From Candolleomyces eurysporus (Eukaryota; Basidiomycota; Agaricomycetes; Agaricales; Psathyrellaceae): DNA of 64,000 nucleotides. Made by a program: the position numbers and the translations under genes. Shown one piece after another: positions 51,322 to 62,094 of the stretch. The stretch lies in NCBI GenBank assembly GCA_027579435.1, contig JANBPK010000763.1, forward strand, positions 23,167 to 87,166, read 5' to 3'. Numbering within the stretch: the first letter of the stretch is position 1; each line of letters opens with the position of its first letter. A model generated the notes under the pieces. That model was given only the letters and a program-made list of their open reading frames with translations. It was not told where the DNA came from and searched no databases.

Positions 51322-52390
51322 AGGGAGAGCATATATATTGGGGATTTTAGTATATGAATATGGAAATCTTGAGCTGAGTCCTGACATTAACAATCAGAAA
51401 GCAACACAAGAGCATCAAGAAGAGGGCAATAGGCAGAAAGCTGGGCCCAATCCTTGCGTTTGNTTTTTGTTCCGCGTTTTCAGACGCCCACCACCCCTGC
51501 CCGCCATCTAGTGTTAGGCTAGCTTGCCTCTCAGGTGGCTGGCCATGATGGCGTCACGGGCCGCTGGCCCTCAGGCAAGGATCATGTTCCACATCTTGTG
51601 CAGGTTCTGATAAAGCTAAGATTTTTAACTACAAGTCAATGGTATGGAGCTCTGGAGAGTTTCAATCACAATTCTGCGGAAGTTCTGGGGTGATCCTAGG
51701 GATTTCCAGGGAGTCTGGTCGTTCTGATCGTTTGGCGCCATGCGAAGACGTAGTAGTGGCGGTGCGGGCGCTCATTGATCGACAAAACAGCTTAACGTGA
51801 CATGGCTGTATTGCAGTGCCATAGAACTCAGAGCCACGGTTAACAGCATCACATCATCGCGATGGTCTCGAAGACCAACAGCGATTACAATCTTGGGTGA
51901 GTCTGCTCACCGTGCAACGATGTATTCCAAGTGTCGGCACCTTCGGATTACTGTGGGCAGCAGGGCGCTGACTTGACCAGTGTCCTCAGGTAATTAAGAG
52001 AATCACAAGTTTGAAGTGCATACGGTGGGAGTTGAAGCGGACATGATGTGGCATGTTGACTGGCACATGAATTATGGACACGTTTGTCCAACTAGACAGA
52101 TGCCCAAAGTAAACCTGTGTGAATCGGCCGATGCTCTGCACGGCAAGCCCCGAGAGATTTTTTACTGGTATGAAAGCGGAAGGGGGCAACTAAATGGAAG
52201 AAGAGCAGCGACGACCCTTGCACCGATACTACCCTTTCTGACCTGGGGGAAGATGGAACCAGAAGCAGTAATAAAACCCCACGAACCTGTGATTGGAGAG
52301 CAGCGGCCGGGGTGATGGCCGCAGATGCCGGAAGTACCGTCGACCCTCTAGTCAAAGCGGCCTCGGAATAAGCTCCGTTTGCAACTAATA
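51322..52390. other. Spacer with an orphan F-box leader
   Basis: No protein gene. Contains the orphan leader (51753-51930) and, at 51933-52050, segments that recur downstream: TGTCGGCACCTTCGGATTAC resembles 54657-54690, and AAGTTTGAAGTGCATACGG... resembles 59609-59655. Confidence 0.5.
51753..51930 (+). promoter_or_regulatory. Orphan copy of the F-box gene leader
   Basis: Matches the leaders before all three F-box genes: GCGGGCGCTCA, then TTGCAGTGCCA, AACAGCA, then ATGGTCTCGAAGACCAACAG and the donor GTGAGTCTGCTCACCG. No F-box ORF follows, so this is a remnant of a lost fourth paralogue or a partial duplication. Confidence 0.7.
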
Positions 52391-52586
52391 CTGCGGGCAC
52401 TCGTTAACGCCGAAACAGCTCAACATTGCTGCCGCTTACAGTGCCACAGGACCCAAAACCACATTTAACAGCAGAGCACCACGTATTCGCAATGGTCTCA
52501 AAGACCACCCGCGATTAATCTTGAGTAAGGCTGTTCACCGTCGTATCTTTCAAGTTCATTGACTACATATTCAATTCACAGCGATC
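52391..52586 (+). promoter_or_regulatory. Leader of F-box gene 1, with 5' UTR intron and short uORF
   Basis: Contains ATGGTCTCAAAG...CGATTAA, a donor (GTAAGG) and an acceptor (TTCACAG) five bases before the main ATG. The uORF is cut by TAA after eight codons in this copy. Confidence 0.5.
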
Positions 52587-54296
52587 ATGTCGATTCTTCA
52601 AGACTTTTGGTGCACCGACGAACTAGCACTGCATACCTTCGCCTCTTTACCTGTTTCCGACCTTCGAAATTGCGCTCAGGTTTCCCGGTCCTTCAATCGC
52701 ATCGCCGTACAATCGATCTTGGATCAGCATAAAATCTGGAACGCACAACAATCCGTAGCCCTTCAGCTGGCAGATAATCCGAACGACTTGGATAGCCTCT
52801 CAGCACTCCTCCTGTCAATCCATGTCAAGAACCTGGCCCATGTCATCTTCAACTTGAAGAAGGTGGTCTCGCTACCATCAGCTCTCAAGACCTTCCACAA
52901 AATGCAGAGGCTCGTTGATCGAATGACATCGCTGGGCGCCGTGCATGTCAATTGGCCTTCAGCCACCACCCATAAACAACCCATCAGTGACAAGATGCTG
53001 GCCACTGCATGCAAATGTGTGGAGGAGTTTCTAGACACTATCATTTCCAAGGGTTGTACTACGTTGCAACTCGATGGTTTCTACGCCTTTGCATCCAACT
53101 ACAAGCTGAAGAAAAACCCCGCTTTCACAGCTGCAGAAATCCCTAGGGCACCGGCAGTTGTGAAGTTATCCATTTGGGAAAGTGCCAAGGGATATCTTCC
53201 CCCTCGACATGCCAGAGCGGCCTCAGATGTACTGTCACCGCTTTCAGAAGAACGGAATTATTCTCGGAAATCGAGTCTCTTTTCCATCTCGGCTCCCTGG
53301 ATATCCCTTACACCTTCCTCGAGGCTCAGTCAAGTCACCAAACTCGCGACATTCAATGCGCACTCTACCGGCGTCTTCCGACCGCCATTCTCACAATGGA
53401 CCTTCGCCCTCCTCAAGGCATCCGCCGTAACATCCATGAAACTCTCCTTCAAAGATGTCCCGGACAATGTCATTGAGTTCAAACTCATCCTCGATCGTTT
53501 AGCCGAAGCCGTTCCCAATGTCACCGCCATACATCTCACCGGTGCCAGACCAGGCCTCATCAAGGATGTCGTAGCCTGGCTAGGCCGCTTTCAGCAACTG
53601 GAGGTCCTCAAGATAGAGCCGAAATGTTTTTCCAAGGGAAACGATATCGATGCTCTGGAGCTTCAAGCCCTTGCACGCCTCCCAAACATTAAACAACTCC
53701 GTTCATCTCCATATTTCCTATGTGCCTACCTAGCCTCCTGTCGTAGCGTCGATGGAGGATCCCTTCCGGAAAATTTGAAGCGGGTGATCATGAAGCACAA
53801 GTGGACGTCGTCTACCCATTCGGCAGTTTCAGCTTTCATAAAGGATGTCGAGCGGCTTCACAACGCAATCGTAGAGGCATCTCCGGAAACAGTCCCACAA
53901 GATATTACCCTCCGCATAGTGCCGACTTTCGATCAGTTTCCCGACAGAGCCGAAGCGTTGAGCCGTATATGGAATCGACTTGACTCCCGTATACTTCACC
54001 CTTCTAGTGACGCTAAGGTGTCACTTGAAACTCCGCCATGCTTTCGGCCCCTGAAGTCTTGGCCTCAGCTATGCCTCGAGTTGACGCTTACAGCGACAGC
54101 GGACGAAATACAACGGGGAGTCGTGGATGAAGAAGTTGTAGCATTTTGCAGGATGTTCCCTACCTTGAGGGAAATTATGTTGTGCTCTCCATGTTCCCCA
54201 GCTGATTACCCTCGTTCAGGACTGCCTCTTAGGAGAGAACGATTGGACAAACTCCAGTCCGTCTGTCCTGGGCTCCTTTATGCCTGGGCATATTGA
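52587..54296 (+). CDS. F-box-like protein, tandem paralogue 1
   Basis: Single-exon ORF of 569 residues. The N terminus carries an F-box-like domain, DELALHTFASLPVSDLRNC, then AQVSRSFNRIAV, at residues 10-45. F-box domains link a substrate-binding part to SKP1 in SCF ubiquitin ligases. The remaining 500 residues have regularly spaced hydrophobic and leucine-rich segments (LILDRLAEAVPNVTAIHL, LGRFQQLEVLKIEP) suggesting a solenoid, but no clear consensus repeat. Closely similar to the next two genes, with the same orientation and the same leader, so it arose by tandem duplication. Target unknown. Confidence 0.75.
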   Translation: MSILQDFWCTDELALHTFASLPVSDLRNCAQVSRSFNRIAVQSILDQHKIWNAQQSVALQLADNPNDLDSLSALLLSIHVKNLAHVIFNLKKVVSLPSALKTFHKMQRLVDRMTSLGAVHVNWPSATTHKQPISDKMLATACKCVEEFLDTIISKGCTTLQLDGFYAFASNYKLKKNPAFTAAEIPRAPAVVKLSIWESAKGYLPPRHARAASDVLSPLSEERNYSRKSSLFSISAPWISLTPSSRLSQVTKLATFNAHSTGVFRPPFSQWTFALLKASAVTSMKLSFKDVPDNVIEFKLILDRLAEAVPNVTAIHLTGARPGLIKDVVAWLGRFQQLEVLKIEPKCFSKGNDIDALELQALARLPNIKQLRSSPYFLCAYLASCRSVDGGSLPENLKRVIMKHKWTSSTHSAVSAFIKDVERLHNAIVEASPETVPQDITLRIVPTFDQFPDRAEALSRIWNRLDSRILHPSSDAKVSLETPPCFRPLKSWPQLCLELTLTATADEIQRGVVDEEVVAFCRMFPTLREIMLCSPCSPADYPRSGLPLRRERLDKLQSVCPGLLYAWAY

Positions 54297-55140
54297 AGCA
54301 AGTATGATACAATCACACGAATATATAGATAAACATGCGCGTCTATAATTTAAGATACATGAAATCTCGTTTTGAGCGAGAACGAGTGTATGCGGTTTCC
54401 GCAGGGTTTGCGAGCCAATACGAAGTCGGATTTGGGTGAATAACCCAGATCAGCATGGCCCACACGGAGAGAAAATTGTGGATGCTGGGCGGATGGTCTG
54501 GTGTGGGGGGGGAATGGACGGGGAGGGATGGTAGTCGGCTGGCCACCACTAGAAAGCGTCGGACGACGAGACCTCGGCACTCCCAATGTAACAGCCTCGA
54601 GCATCTATAAATCTATTGATGTGCGTGAGCAGGAGCACTACAACGATATCCCCCAAGTGTCGACACTTGGATTACCACGGGCGGCAGAGTGCCGAGTACA
54701 TCAATCAGGTTCTGACTATAAGGCAGGGATGGACGATGTTTGACTCGTTCAACTCCTTGAATTGGTTGTGAGACCCAGAGCTCGCAGTTCCTGTTACTGA
54801 AAACGGCCGGCGAAAATTGGGCCAGAGTTCGAAGGATGCTGAGCCTCACCCTTGCAGTTCCGATATACGTTGTTCAGGCTTCCGAATTTCGAGGTTTCTG
54901 ACTTTCAATAATCCAGTTGTAATTCCTCTCATCGGTTACATGCACAAGACCCAAATCTAGAAATATGCGTGCAGTGCTGGGCTGAATCCGATGAGAACAA
55001 CCATTTTAGCATGTGCGGCAAAGAACTCCTGCTATTCACAGGGATCCGGGATCACTCAGTACGAATTCGAACGAATAACGTCTTCGTAGTCTCCGTTGCT
55101 GACCTAACGATAGTCGATCTGTTTTAGGCTGTGGCCACGG
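54297..55140. other. Spacer between F-box genes 1 and 2
   Basis: 3' region of gene 1 and upstream DNA of gene 2. Segment 54657-54690 resembles part of 51933-51970. No gene seen. Confidence 0.5.
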
Positions 55141-55313
55141 TGCGGGCGCTCAATGACCGAGAGGATAGCTTATCGTGAAAGTTGCAGTGCCACAGTACTC
55201 AGGACCACGTTGAACAGCACCACATCCTCGCAATGGTCTCTAAGGCCACCAGCGATTACAGTCTTGAGTGAGTCTGCTCATCGTCGTGCCTTTCAAGTCC
55301 ATTAACAGCGACC
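55141..55313 (+). promoter_or_regulatory. Leader of F-box gene 2, with 5' UTR intron and conserved uORF
   Basis: ATGGTCTCTAAGGCCACC..., donor GTGAGT after CTTGA, acceptor AACAG five bases before the main ATG. Spliced, the uORF (MVSKATSDYSL...) runs 23 codons and ends inside the main ORF in another frame. Confidence 0.5.
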
Positions 55314-57023
55314 ATGTCGATTGTGCAAAGCTTTTGGTGCACTGACGAACTAGCACTGTATATCTTCGCTTCTTTACCTGCTCCCGACCTTCGACATTGC
55401 GCTCAGGTCTCCCGATCGTTCAATCGCATCGCTGTACAGTTGGTCTTAGATCAATATGGAATCTGGAACGCACAACAATCCGCAGCTCTGCAGCTGGCAG
55501 ATAATCCGAACGACCTGGACGCTATTTCAGTACTCCTTCTGTCAGTTCATGTCAAGAGCCTGGACAATGTCGTATTTGACCTGGAAAGGTTGACCTCGCT
55601 GCAATCAGCGCTCAAGTCCTTCCGCAAAATGCAGAGGCTCGCTGATCGAATGGCATCGCTACACACTGTGCATGTAAATTGGCCTTCGGAAGTCTATCGG
55701 GAACGGCCCGTAAACGACAAGATGCTGGCCACTGTATGCAAATGTGTGGAGGAGTTTCTGGACACAATCATTTCCAAAGGTTGTACTACGTTGAAACTCG
55801 GTGGTTTCAATGCCTTTGCATCCAAATACAAAATGAAGAAAAAACCTGCTATCACAGCCGTAGAAATCCTCAAGGCACCGGTGGCTGAGAGGTTATCCGT
55901 TTGGGAAAGTGCCAGGGGACATCTTCCCTCTCGACACGCCAGAACGGCCTCGGATATATTGCCGCCGCTTTCAGAAGAAGGCAATTATTCTCGGAAATCG
56001 AGTCGCTTTTCCATTCCGGCTCCCTGGATATCCCTTACACCTTCCCCGAAGCTCAGTCAAGTCACCAAACTCACGACATTCTGCGCATACTCTACCAGCG
56101 TCTTCCGACCGCCTTTCTCTCAATGGACATTCGCCCTCCTTAAGGCATCCGCCGTAAAATCCATTAAACTCTCCTTTAAAGATGTCCCGGACAATGGTGT
56201 TGAGTCCAAACTCATCCTCGATCGTTTAGCCGAAGCCGTTCCCGATGTCACCACCATACATCTCTATAAGGCTAGGCCAGGCCTCATGAAGGATGTCGCA
56301 CCTTGGCTAGGCCGCTTTCAGCAACTGCAGGTCCTCAGAATAGAGCCGACATGCTTCTCCACAGGAAACAATGTTGACGATCTGGATCTTCAAGCCCTCG
56401 CACGTCTTCCACACCTGTATAAACTCCTTTCATCTTCATATTTCCTATTGTCCTTCCTAGCCTCCTGCCGTAGCGTCGACGGAGGACTCCTTCCAAGAAA
56501 CTTGAAGGAGGTGACCATGGAGCACAAGTGGAAGTCGTCTACGGGGTCGGCAATTTCAACTTTCATCAAGGATGTCGAGCGGCTTCACAACGCAATCGTA
56601 GAAGCATCTCCAGAACCAGAGGCACGATGCATTACCCTCTACATCTATTTGTGTTTTGACTCCTTTCCTGACCGAGCCGAAGCGTTGGGCCGTATATGGA
56701 ATCGATTTGACTCCCATATAGTTCACCCTGCTAGCGACGCTAAGGTGTCCCTTGAAACTCCACCATGCTTTGTCCCTACCGAGTCTCGGCCTCTGCTATC
56801 CCTCGTGGTGGCTCTTACAGCCACAGCAGACGAAATACAACGGGGAGTCGTGGATGAAGAAATCATAGCATTTTGCAGGATGTTCCCTACCTTGAGGGAG
56901 ATTATGTTGTGCTCTCCAGTCCCCGCGGTTTTTTTCTCTCGTTCAATACTGCCTCTTAGGAGAGAACGATTGGATAAACTCCGGTCCGTCTGTCCTGGGC
57001 TCGGTGACGGTTGGGTATGTTGA
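55314..57023 (+). CDS. F-box-like protein, tandem paralogue 2
   Basis: Single-exon ORF, 569 residues, same length as paralogue 1 with no indels apparent by eye. F-box-like N terminus (DELALYIFASLPAPDLRHC). The body follows the same hydrophobic pattern, with scattered substitutions that include charge changes, consistent with diverging ligand surfaces. No frame damage, so the copy appears maintained. Confidence 0.75.
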   Translation: MSIVQSFWCTDELALYIFASLPAPDLRHCAQVSRSFNRIAVQLVLDQYGIWNAQQSAALQLADNPNDLDAISVLLLSVHVKSLDNVVFDLERLTSLQSALKSFRKMQRLADRMASLHTVHVNWPSEVYRERPVNDKMLATVCKCVEEFLDTIISKGCTTLKLGGFNAFASKYKMKKKPAITAVEILKAPVAERLSVWESARGHLPSRHARTASDILPPLSEEGNYSRKSSRFSIPAPWISLTPSPKLSQVTKLTTFCAYSTSVFRPPFSQWTFALLKASAVKSIKLSFKDVPDNGVESKLILDRLAEAVPDVTTIHLYKARPGLMKDVAPWLGRFQQLQVLRIEPTCFSTGNNVDDLDLQALARLPHLYKLLSSSYFLLSFLASCRSVDGGLLPRNLKEVTMEHKWKSSTGSAISTFIKDVERLHNAIVEASPEPEARCITLYIYLCFDSFPDRAEALGRIWNRFDSHIVHPASDAKVSLETPPCFVPTESRPLLSLVVALTATADEIQRGVVDEEIIAFCRMFPTLREIMLCSPVPAVFFSRSILPLRRERLDKLRSVCPGLGDGWVC

Positions 57024-57194
57024 AGCAAGTATGATACGGCCACACCAATATATGTTTCCTCATACACGTCTACAATTCAAGATAGATCAATTTTCCTTTT
57101 GAGCGAGAATGAATGTATGTAGTTTGGTGGAGGATCTAGGTGAATAATTCAGACTAGCAGTACTAGTAGCATGGGCTGCTCAAAAGGGCCCACG

Positions 57195-57386
57195 TGCGGG
57201 CGCTCATCGGAATGTGAGCGGCATTGCTTCCGCGTTGCAGTGCCACAGAGCTCAGAACCACTGGGTCACAGAAGCACCACATATTGGTGATGATCTCTAA
57301 GACCAACGGCGATTACAACTTTGGGTGAGTCTGCTCACCGTTGCACATTTCTAGTCCATTAACTGCCTATTCAATCCACAGCGATC
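57195..57386 (+). promoter_or_regulatory. Leader of F-box gene 3, with 5' UTR intron and conserved uORF
   Basis: ATGATCTCTAAGACCAACGG..., donor GTGAGTCTGCTCACC, acceptor TCCACAG five bases before the main ATG. The spliced uORF (MISKTNGDYNF...) is again 23 codons and ends at the same main-ORF position as in copy 2. Confidence 0.5.
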
Positions 57387-59108
57387 ATGTTGATTCTGCA
57401 AGACTTTTGGGGCACTGACGAACTAGCACTGCATACCTTCGCCTATTTACCTGCTCCCGACCTTCGAAGTTGCGCTCAGGTTTCTCGATCGTTCAATCGC
57501 ATCGCCATACAGTCGGTTTTAGATCAAAATAAGGTCTGGGATGCGCAACAATCCTTAGCTCTTCAGCTGGCAGATAATCCGAACGACCTGGATAGTCTTT
57601 CAGCACTCCTCCTGTCAGTCCATGTCAAGAGCTTGGCCGATGTCACCTTCAACCTGGAGAGGGTGATCTCGCTGCAATCAGCGCTCAAGTCCTTCCACAA
57701 AATGCAGAGGCTTGCTGATCGAATGGCATCACTGCACACTGTGTATGTCAATTGGCCTTCAGGCGCCTACCAGGAACAACCCATCAGCGACAAGATGCTG
57801 ATCACTGCATGTAGATGTGTGGAGGAGTTTCTGGACACGATCATTTCCAAGGGTTGCACTACGTTGCAACTCAGTGGTTTCAACGCCTTTGCATCCAAGT
57901 ACAAACTGAAGAGAAACCCCGCTATTACAGACGCAGACATACATAGGGCACCAGCGGCTGGGAGGCGATCCATTTGGGAAAGTGCCAGAGGATATCTTCC
58001 CTCTCGACGCGCCAGAGCGGCCTCGGATGCATTGTCACCGCTTTCAGAAGAAGGCATTTATTCTCAAAATTCCGATTCAAAGTCGAGTCGCTTTTCCATC
58101 TCGGCTCCCTGGATATCCCTCAAACCTTCCCCGAAGCTCGGCCAAGTCACCAAACTCGCAACATTCCGCGCATACTCTACCAACCTCTTCCGACCGCCTT
58201 TCTCTCAATGGACCTTTGCCCTCCTTCAGGCGTCGCCCGTGACATTCATGGAGCTCTGGTTTCAAGATGCCCCGGATAATGGCGTCGAGTTCAAACTCAT
58301 CCTCGGCCGTTTAGCTGAAGCCGTTCCCGATGTCACCACCATACATCTCTATAATGCCAGGCCAGGCCTCATGAAAGATGTCGTAGCCTGGCTAGGCCGC
58401 TTCCAGCAATTGCAGGTCCTCAGGCTACAGCCGGACTGTTTTGTTGCAGGAATCGATATCGACGATATGGAGCTTCAAGCTCTCGCACGACTCCCACACA
58501 TTCGTCAACTCATTTCATCTTCACATTTCCTACGTGCCTACCTAGCTTCCTGTCTTAGCTTGGACGAAGGCACCGTTCCAAGAAACTTGAAGGAGGTGAT
58601 CATGAAGCACAGGTGGGCGTCGTCTATGGGGTCGGCCGTTTCAGCTTTCATCAAGGATGTTGAGCGGCTTCATCACGCAGTCGTAGAGGCATCTCCACGA
58701 TGCGTTTACCTCCGCATAGACCTGAGCTTCGACTGCTTTCCTCACAGAGCCGAAGCTTTGGGTCATATCTGGAATCAGCTTGACTCCGGTATACTTTGCC
58801 CTGTTAGCGACGCCAAGAAAGTATCGCTTGAAGCTCCGCCATACTTTCACCCCACCGAATCCGCGCCTTTACTAATCCTCGTCCTGCGTATTACGGCCAC
58901 AGAAGACGAGATACAGCGGGGAGTTCTAGATAACGAGGTTATAGCATTTTGCAGGATGTTCCCCACTCTGACGGAAATTATGTATTGCCCTCCGGTTTCC
59001 CAGAGTGTTACCGTTTCCCTTCGTCCAGGACTGCCTCTCAGGGAAGAACGGTTTAACAAGCTCAAGTCCGTCTGTCCTGAGCTCCGCTTTGCTTCGCTAT
59101 ATTTATGA
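57387..59108 (+). CDS. F-box-like protein, tandem paralogue 3
   Basis: Single-exon ORF, 573 residues. F-box-like N terminus (DELALHTFAYLPAPDLRSC). Differs from the other two by a small insertion (NSDSK) near residue 230, an extra Lys before VSLEAP and a longer C-terminal segment. Otherwise co-linear with paralogues 1 and 2. Intact frame. Confidence 0.75.
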   Translation: MLILQDFWGTDELALHTFAYLPAPDLRSCAQVSRSFNRIAIQSVLDQNKVWDAQQSLALQLADNPNDLDSLSALLLSVHVKSLADVTFNLERVISLQSALKSFHKMQRLADRMASLHTVYVNWPSGAYQEQPISDKMLITACRCVEEFLDTIISKGCTTLQLSGFNAFASKYKLKRNPAITDADIHRAPAAGRRSIWESARGYLPSRRARAASDALSPLSEEGIYSQNSDSKSSRFSISAPWISLKPSPKLGQVTKLATFRAYSTNLFRPPFSQWTFALLQASPVTFMELWFQDAPDNGVEFKLILGRLAEAVPDVTTIHLYNARPGLMKDVVAWLGRFQQLQVLRLQPDCFVAGIDIDDMELQALARLPHIRQLISSSHFLRAYLASCLSLDEGTVPRNLKEVIMKHRWASSMGSAVSAFIKDVERLHHAVVEASPRCVYLRIDLSFDCFPHRAEALGHIWNQLDSGILCPVSDAKKVSLEAPPYFHPTESAPLLILVLRITATEDEIQRGVLDNEVIAFCRMFPTLTEIMYCPPVSQSVTVSLRPGLPLREERFNKLKSVCPELRFASLYL

Positions 59109-59984
59109 ATGTATGATACGGTCGCACTGGTGTATGCATATTGATGCGCGTCCACAAATTTGATATCGCTTTCCCTTCGATGGTCTTCTCTCCTCATACA
59201 ATAAAACCTAGAGGAAGGTTTTGAGTCGAAGAGGTCATTGAACAAAATTTCTTTCATCCGCTGAATGTCTATAGACATACATTTCCAACAGCAAACATTT
59301 AGTCTGCCAAGTTACTGAACCGGTACCATTGGCATTCCATTATTTCCAGCACAATACCAACTTCCCCACTCTCTCCTCGCCACCTCCACCTATGCCATCG
59401 AAAAGTAGGCCATCCCAGTAGGCAACATACATTCTAGCCCAACCTCTTTCCAGTCCCATTTACGGCCGTTTTAATTCCTGTTGTTTTGACCGGAACTTGC
59501 AGTAATAGGTCAATCGGGCTCGACTTTATCGTGGCATGGACTCTGGTCGGCATCTACGACGAATTCGGAAGTGACTCGACCAATGCCCTCGGGTAGTTCG
59601 GACAATCGCAAGTTTGAAGTGTACACAGTGGGAGTTGAAGCGGATATGATGTACCAACGGAGCTGGCCTGCTGACTTGCATAAATTGAGGTCTCACAGAT
59701 AGCAGAGGTAGATAAGTACAAGCTCCGGCTCCACACTACAAATCTGCAAGCCCAGATACGATTCGTCAACGAACTGGCTCAACAGTTATCCAATAAGTGA
59801 GGCAGCGGGTTCTTGAATGACTTTGGTGAATCTGCCTTGTAAAACGGAGTGGCGTTATCATCATTCACTCGAGAGACAATTCTAACCTAGGCTAAGCTCG
59901 CATGCAAGTCGAGATTGGAACGAATGTAATTATCCAGACATGCTACGTAGCACGAGCTATTATTCTTCCTTCCTTCATCTTGCA
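59109..59984. other. Intergenic region with a repeat fragment
   Basis: 59609-59655 repeats the 52005-52050 segment found beside the orphan leader, suggesting a duplicated block once flanked the array. No gene recognised. Confidence 0.45.
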
Positions 59985-61566
59985 TTACACACATTGAGAG
60001 TAGAAATCGTTCAACTTCGTGCAAGTTGATCCCGAAGCACAACACGTCAAACCAGAATACCCAGTTCCTCCACACTGGCCATACTTAGGGCTGCACGGCC
60101 CGGTAGTTGGTGGCACCGAAGGTGTCGTCGTTGTGGGAGTAGTCGCGGTTGTCGTCGTAGCGGTGGTTGTTGTGGTAGGAGTCGGTGTCGGAATCGGGCC
60201 AGTGGCAGTAGGGATATTGGTCGCCCACGGGTATGCAGACGAAGTCGCAGACCAAGGCGACAGATTATTATAATCCCTCGACGAAGGCGTATTGCTAAAC
60301 ACCTTCTGCAAGAAAGGCATAATATTCCCGCTATCAAAAGCAAGGCAAACGTCAGCTTCCAAGGGCGGAGAAACAGTTTACCCAACCCGAAGGGTCGATG
60401 AGCACTCACTGTCCAGACATATCACAATGCCCACCAGACCTAATCGCCATCCCGACCCTATCAGCGACTCCAAGCCACTTATACACCTCCCTCACCGCTG
60501 GGTAAACAATCGTCGCCGTACCCCTCGCATTGACATACGGATCGCTCTGGCCCTCGTCAATAACCAAATACCTCGGAGCAATCGCCGCCGCAATGAAATG
60601 GCTATCATACGGAAGCCTCTCATGATTGTTCAAAAACCCACTGATCACACTACACGTCCACCACGGTGCTCCTTGCTTGCTGTTCTCCAAATTCTCTCCT
60701 TGGCCTGAAAGTTGCCAGTATCGATAGGGGCCGAGACCTTGGATCCCGCTGGACATGGGAACGGTGACCAAGATCCTGTCGTCGAAGAGCCCTGCGGCTA
60801 AAGCTGCTTTGCCCAACCGCGAACATCCACAGGTAGCGGTCCGCTTCGGGTCAATTTCGGGTACGTTCTTCTCGATTGCGTCCAAGGTGCGATGAACGCC
60901 CCATGCCCACGCAGTCAGGGCACCTAAAAGGAAGAAAAATCCCATAAAAAAAAGACGAGGATGGTCAGACACATGCCATAGAGTTAAAGGATAGAGCAAT
61001 ACGGAAAAAGGAATGTGTGATCAATAAGTCTCACCAATATCTTGTCCGTTATACAAACTCCAGAACGCCCCCGTCTTCCCGTTCCCATCAGGCGCAACAC
61101 CGAGGTAATCCAGAGTCGCAACAGCAATCCCGGCCCGGGTATACGCATTATTATCCACTCCCCCAATAGCAATCATAACAGGAGCGGGGTTCGAAGCACT
61201 CGCACCACTGGGGAGCGTCAACGTCGACCTAAAGGTCCCACTCTTGCCTCCGGCACTAACAGTAATACTCAGCGTATTACCACTACGGGTGGCAGAGACG
61301 GTCTCCGCAGACTTGTCGGGGTAGAAACCGAACTGATACTCCTGCAGTACTCTTTTGATCTCAGGCTGCCTGCAGGCATACCATTCCTCTGGGGACGACA
61401 CCCGACGGGTGCTGCTGAAGTACTGGAACGGATCCGGAAGCGTCGATTGAGCGGTGAATGAGCTAGCAGCGGGTCGAGGACTGGGGAATGCTGGGCAGTT
61501 AAACTGAGCCCACGACGTTTTGAAGAAAGCCGCAAGGGCAAAGAAGAAGAAATGATGGAGGAGCAT
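59985..61566 (-). CDS. Secreted glucuronoyl methylesterase (CE15) with C-terminal CBM1
   Basis: Exons (minus): 61035-61566, 60410-60923, 59985-60330; 463 residues. Signal peptide [21 protein letters not shown], then the CE15 domain starting NCPAFPSP. The serine nucleophile is in GCSRLGK (about residue 212) and the catalytic His in GGHCDMSG. A Thr/Pro-rich linker leads to a fungal cellulose-binding module CBM1 with the usual [13 protein letters not shown] and final Cys. CE15 enzymes cleave the ester between lignin and 4-O-methyl-glucuronic acid of xylan, so the protein acts outside the cell in wood or litter decay. The ATG at 61566 is chosen because it places the signal peptide at the N terminus; an in-frame upstream Met adds a non-hydrophobic extension. 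Confidence 0.92.
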
Positions 61567-62094
61567 GGTGAATGGTGGGCGACCAACGTGCACGCTACAG
61601 CCTATTGGCATTGGTTGCAGTATATATGTACCTACCTCTCTCGGCCTCATCGATCACGGGGATTACTTCCAATTTTCCGAGTAGAGAAAAAAAGGCTCTC
61701 CGACGCGCGCACTTCTTGCAAGGCTAAACGTAGCTTATTCGTCGGAATAGAGCTCTGACGGATTTAGGCCTTGCGAGCACCACTGTTCACGAGGACGGCA
61801 CATTGATCTGCGGGGGCCTTCAAACGTCAGCCTTCCATTGCCAAGGCATAATAGAGTGACACCGAACCTGATAACAAGAGGATTTCCCTTTAATGCCTTG
61901 ACTAAAGCAGCCTGAGAGTCCATTTCCCAATTTCAAGAGGCCCGTGCAGCCGGACCGCGCGAACAGGGACGTGCGAGAGAGTCAAAGCAAACCAAATGTA
62001 GAATTACAGTAAGAATTGTTGGGGACGATATTTACACTGCTGATGATTAGGAACGGACAGGACAACAAGGGGAAAGCATGCAGAAACACGACGC
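61567..62094. other. Spacer between CE15 and SUMO genes
   Basis: CE15 promoter on the right-to-left strand and SUMO 3' region. No other gene seen. Confidence 0.5.
61621..61626 (-). promoter_or_regulatory. TATA box of the CE15 gene
   Basis: TATATA on the minus strand about 55 nt upstream of the ATG at 61566, with a CCAAT element just downstream (near 61610). Confidence 0.5.

Noticed and set aside
59985..60273. Plus frame rich in Val/Gly opposite the CE15 linker
   Set aside because: Antisense of the Thr/Pro linker; low-complexity artefact.
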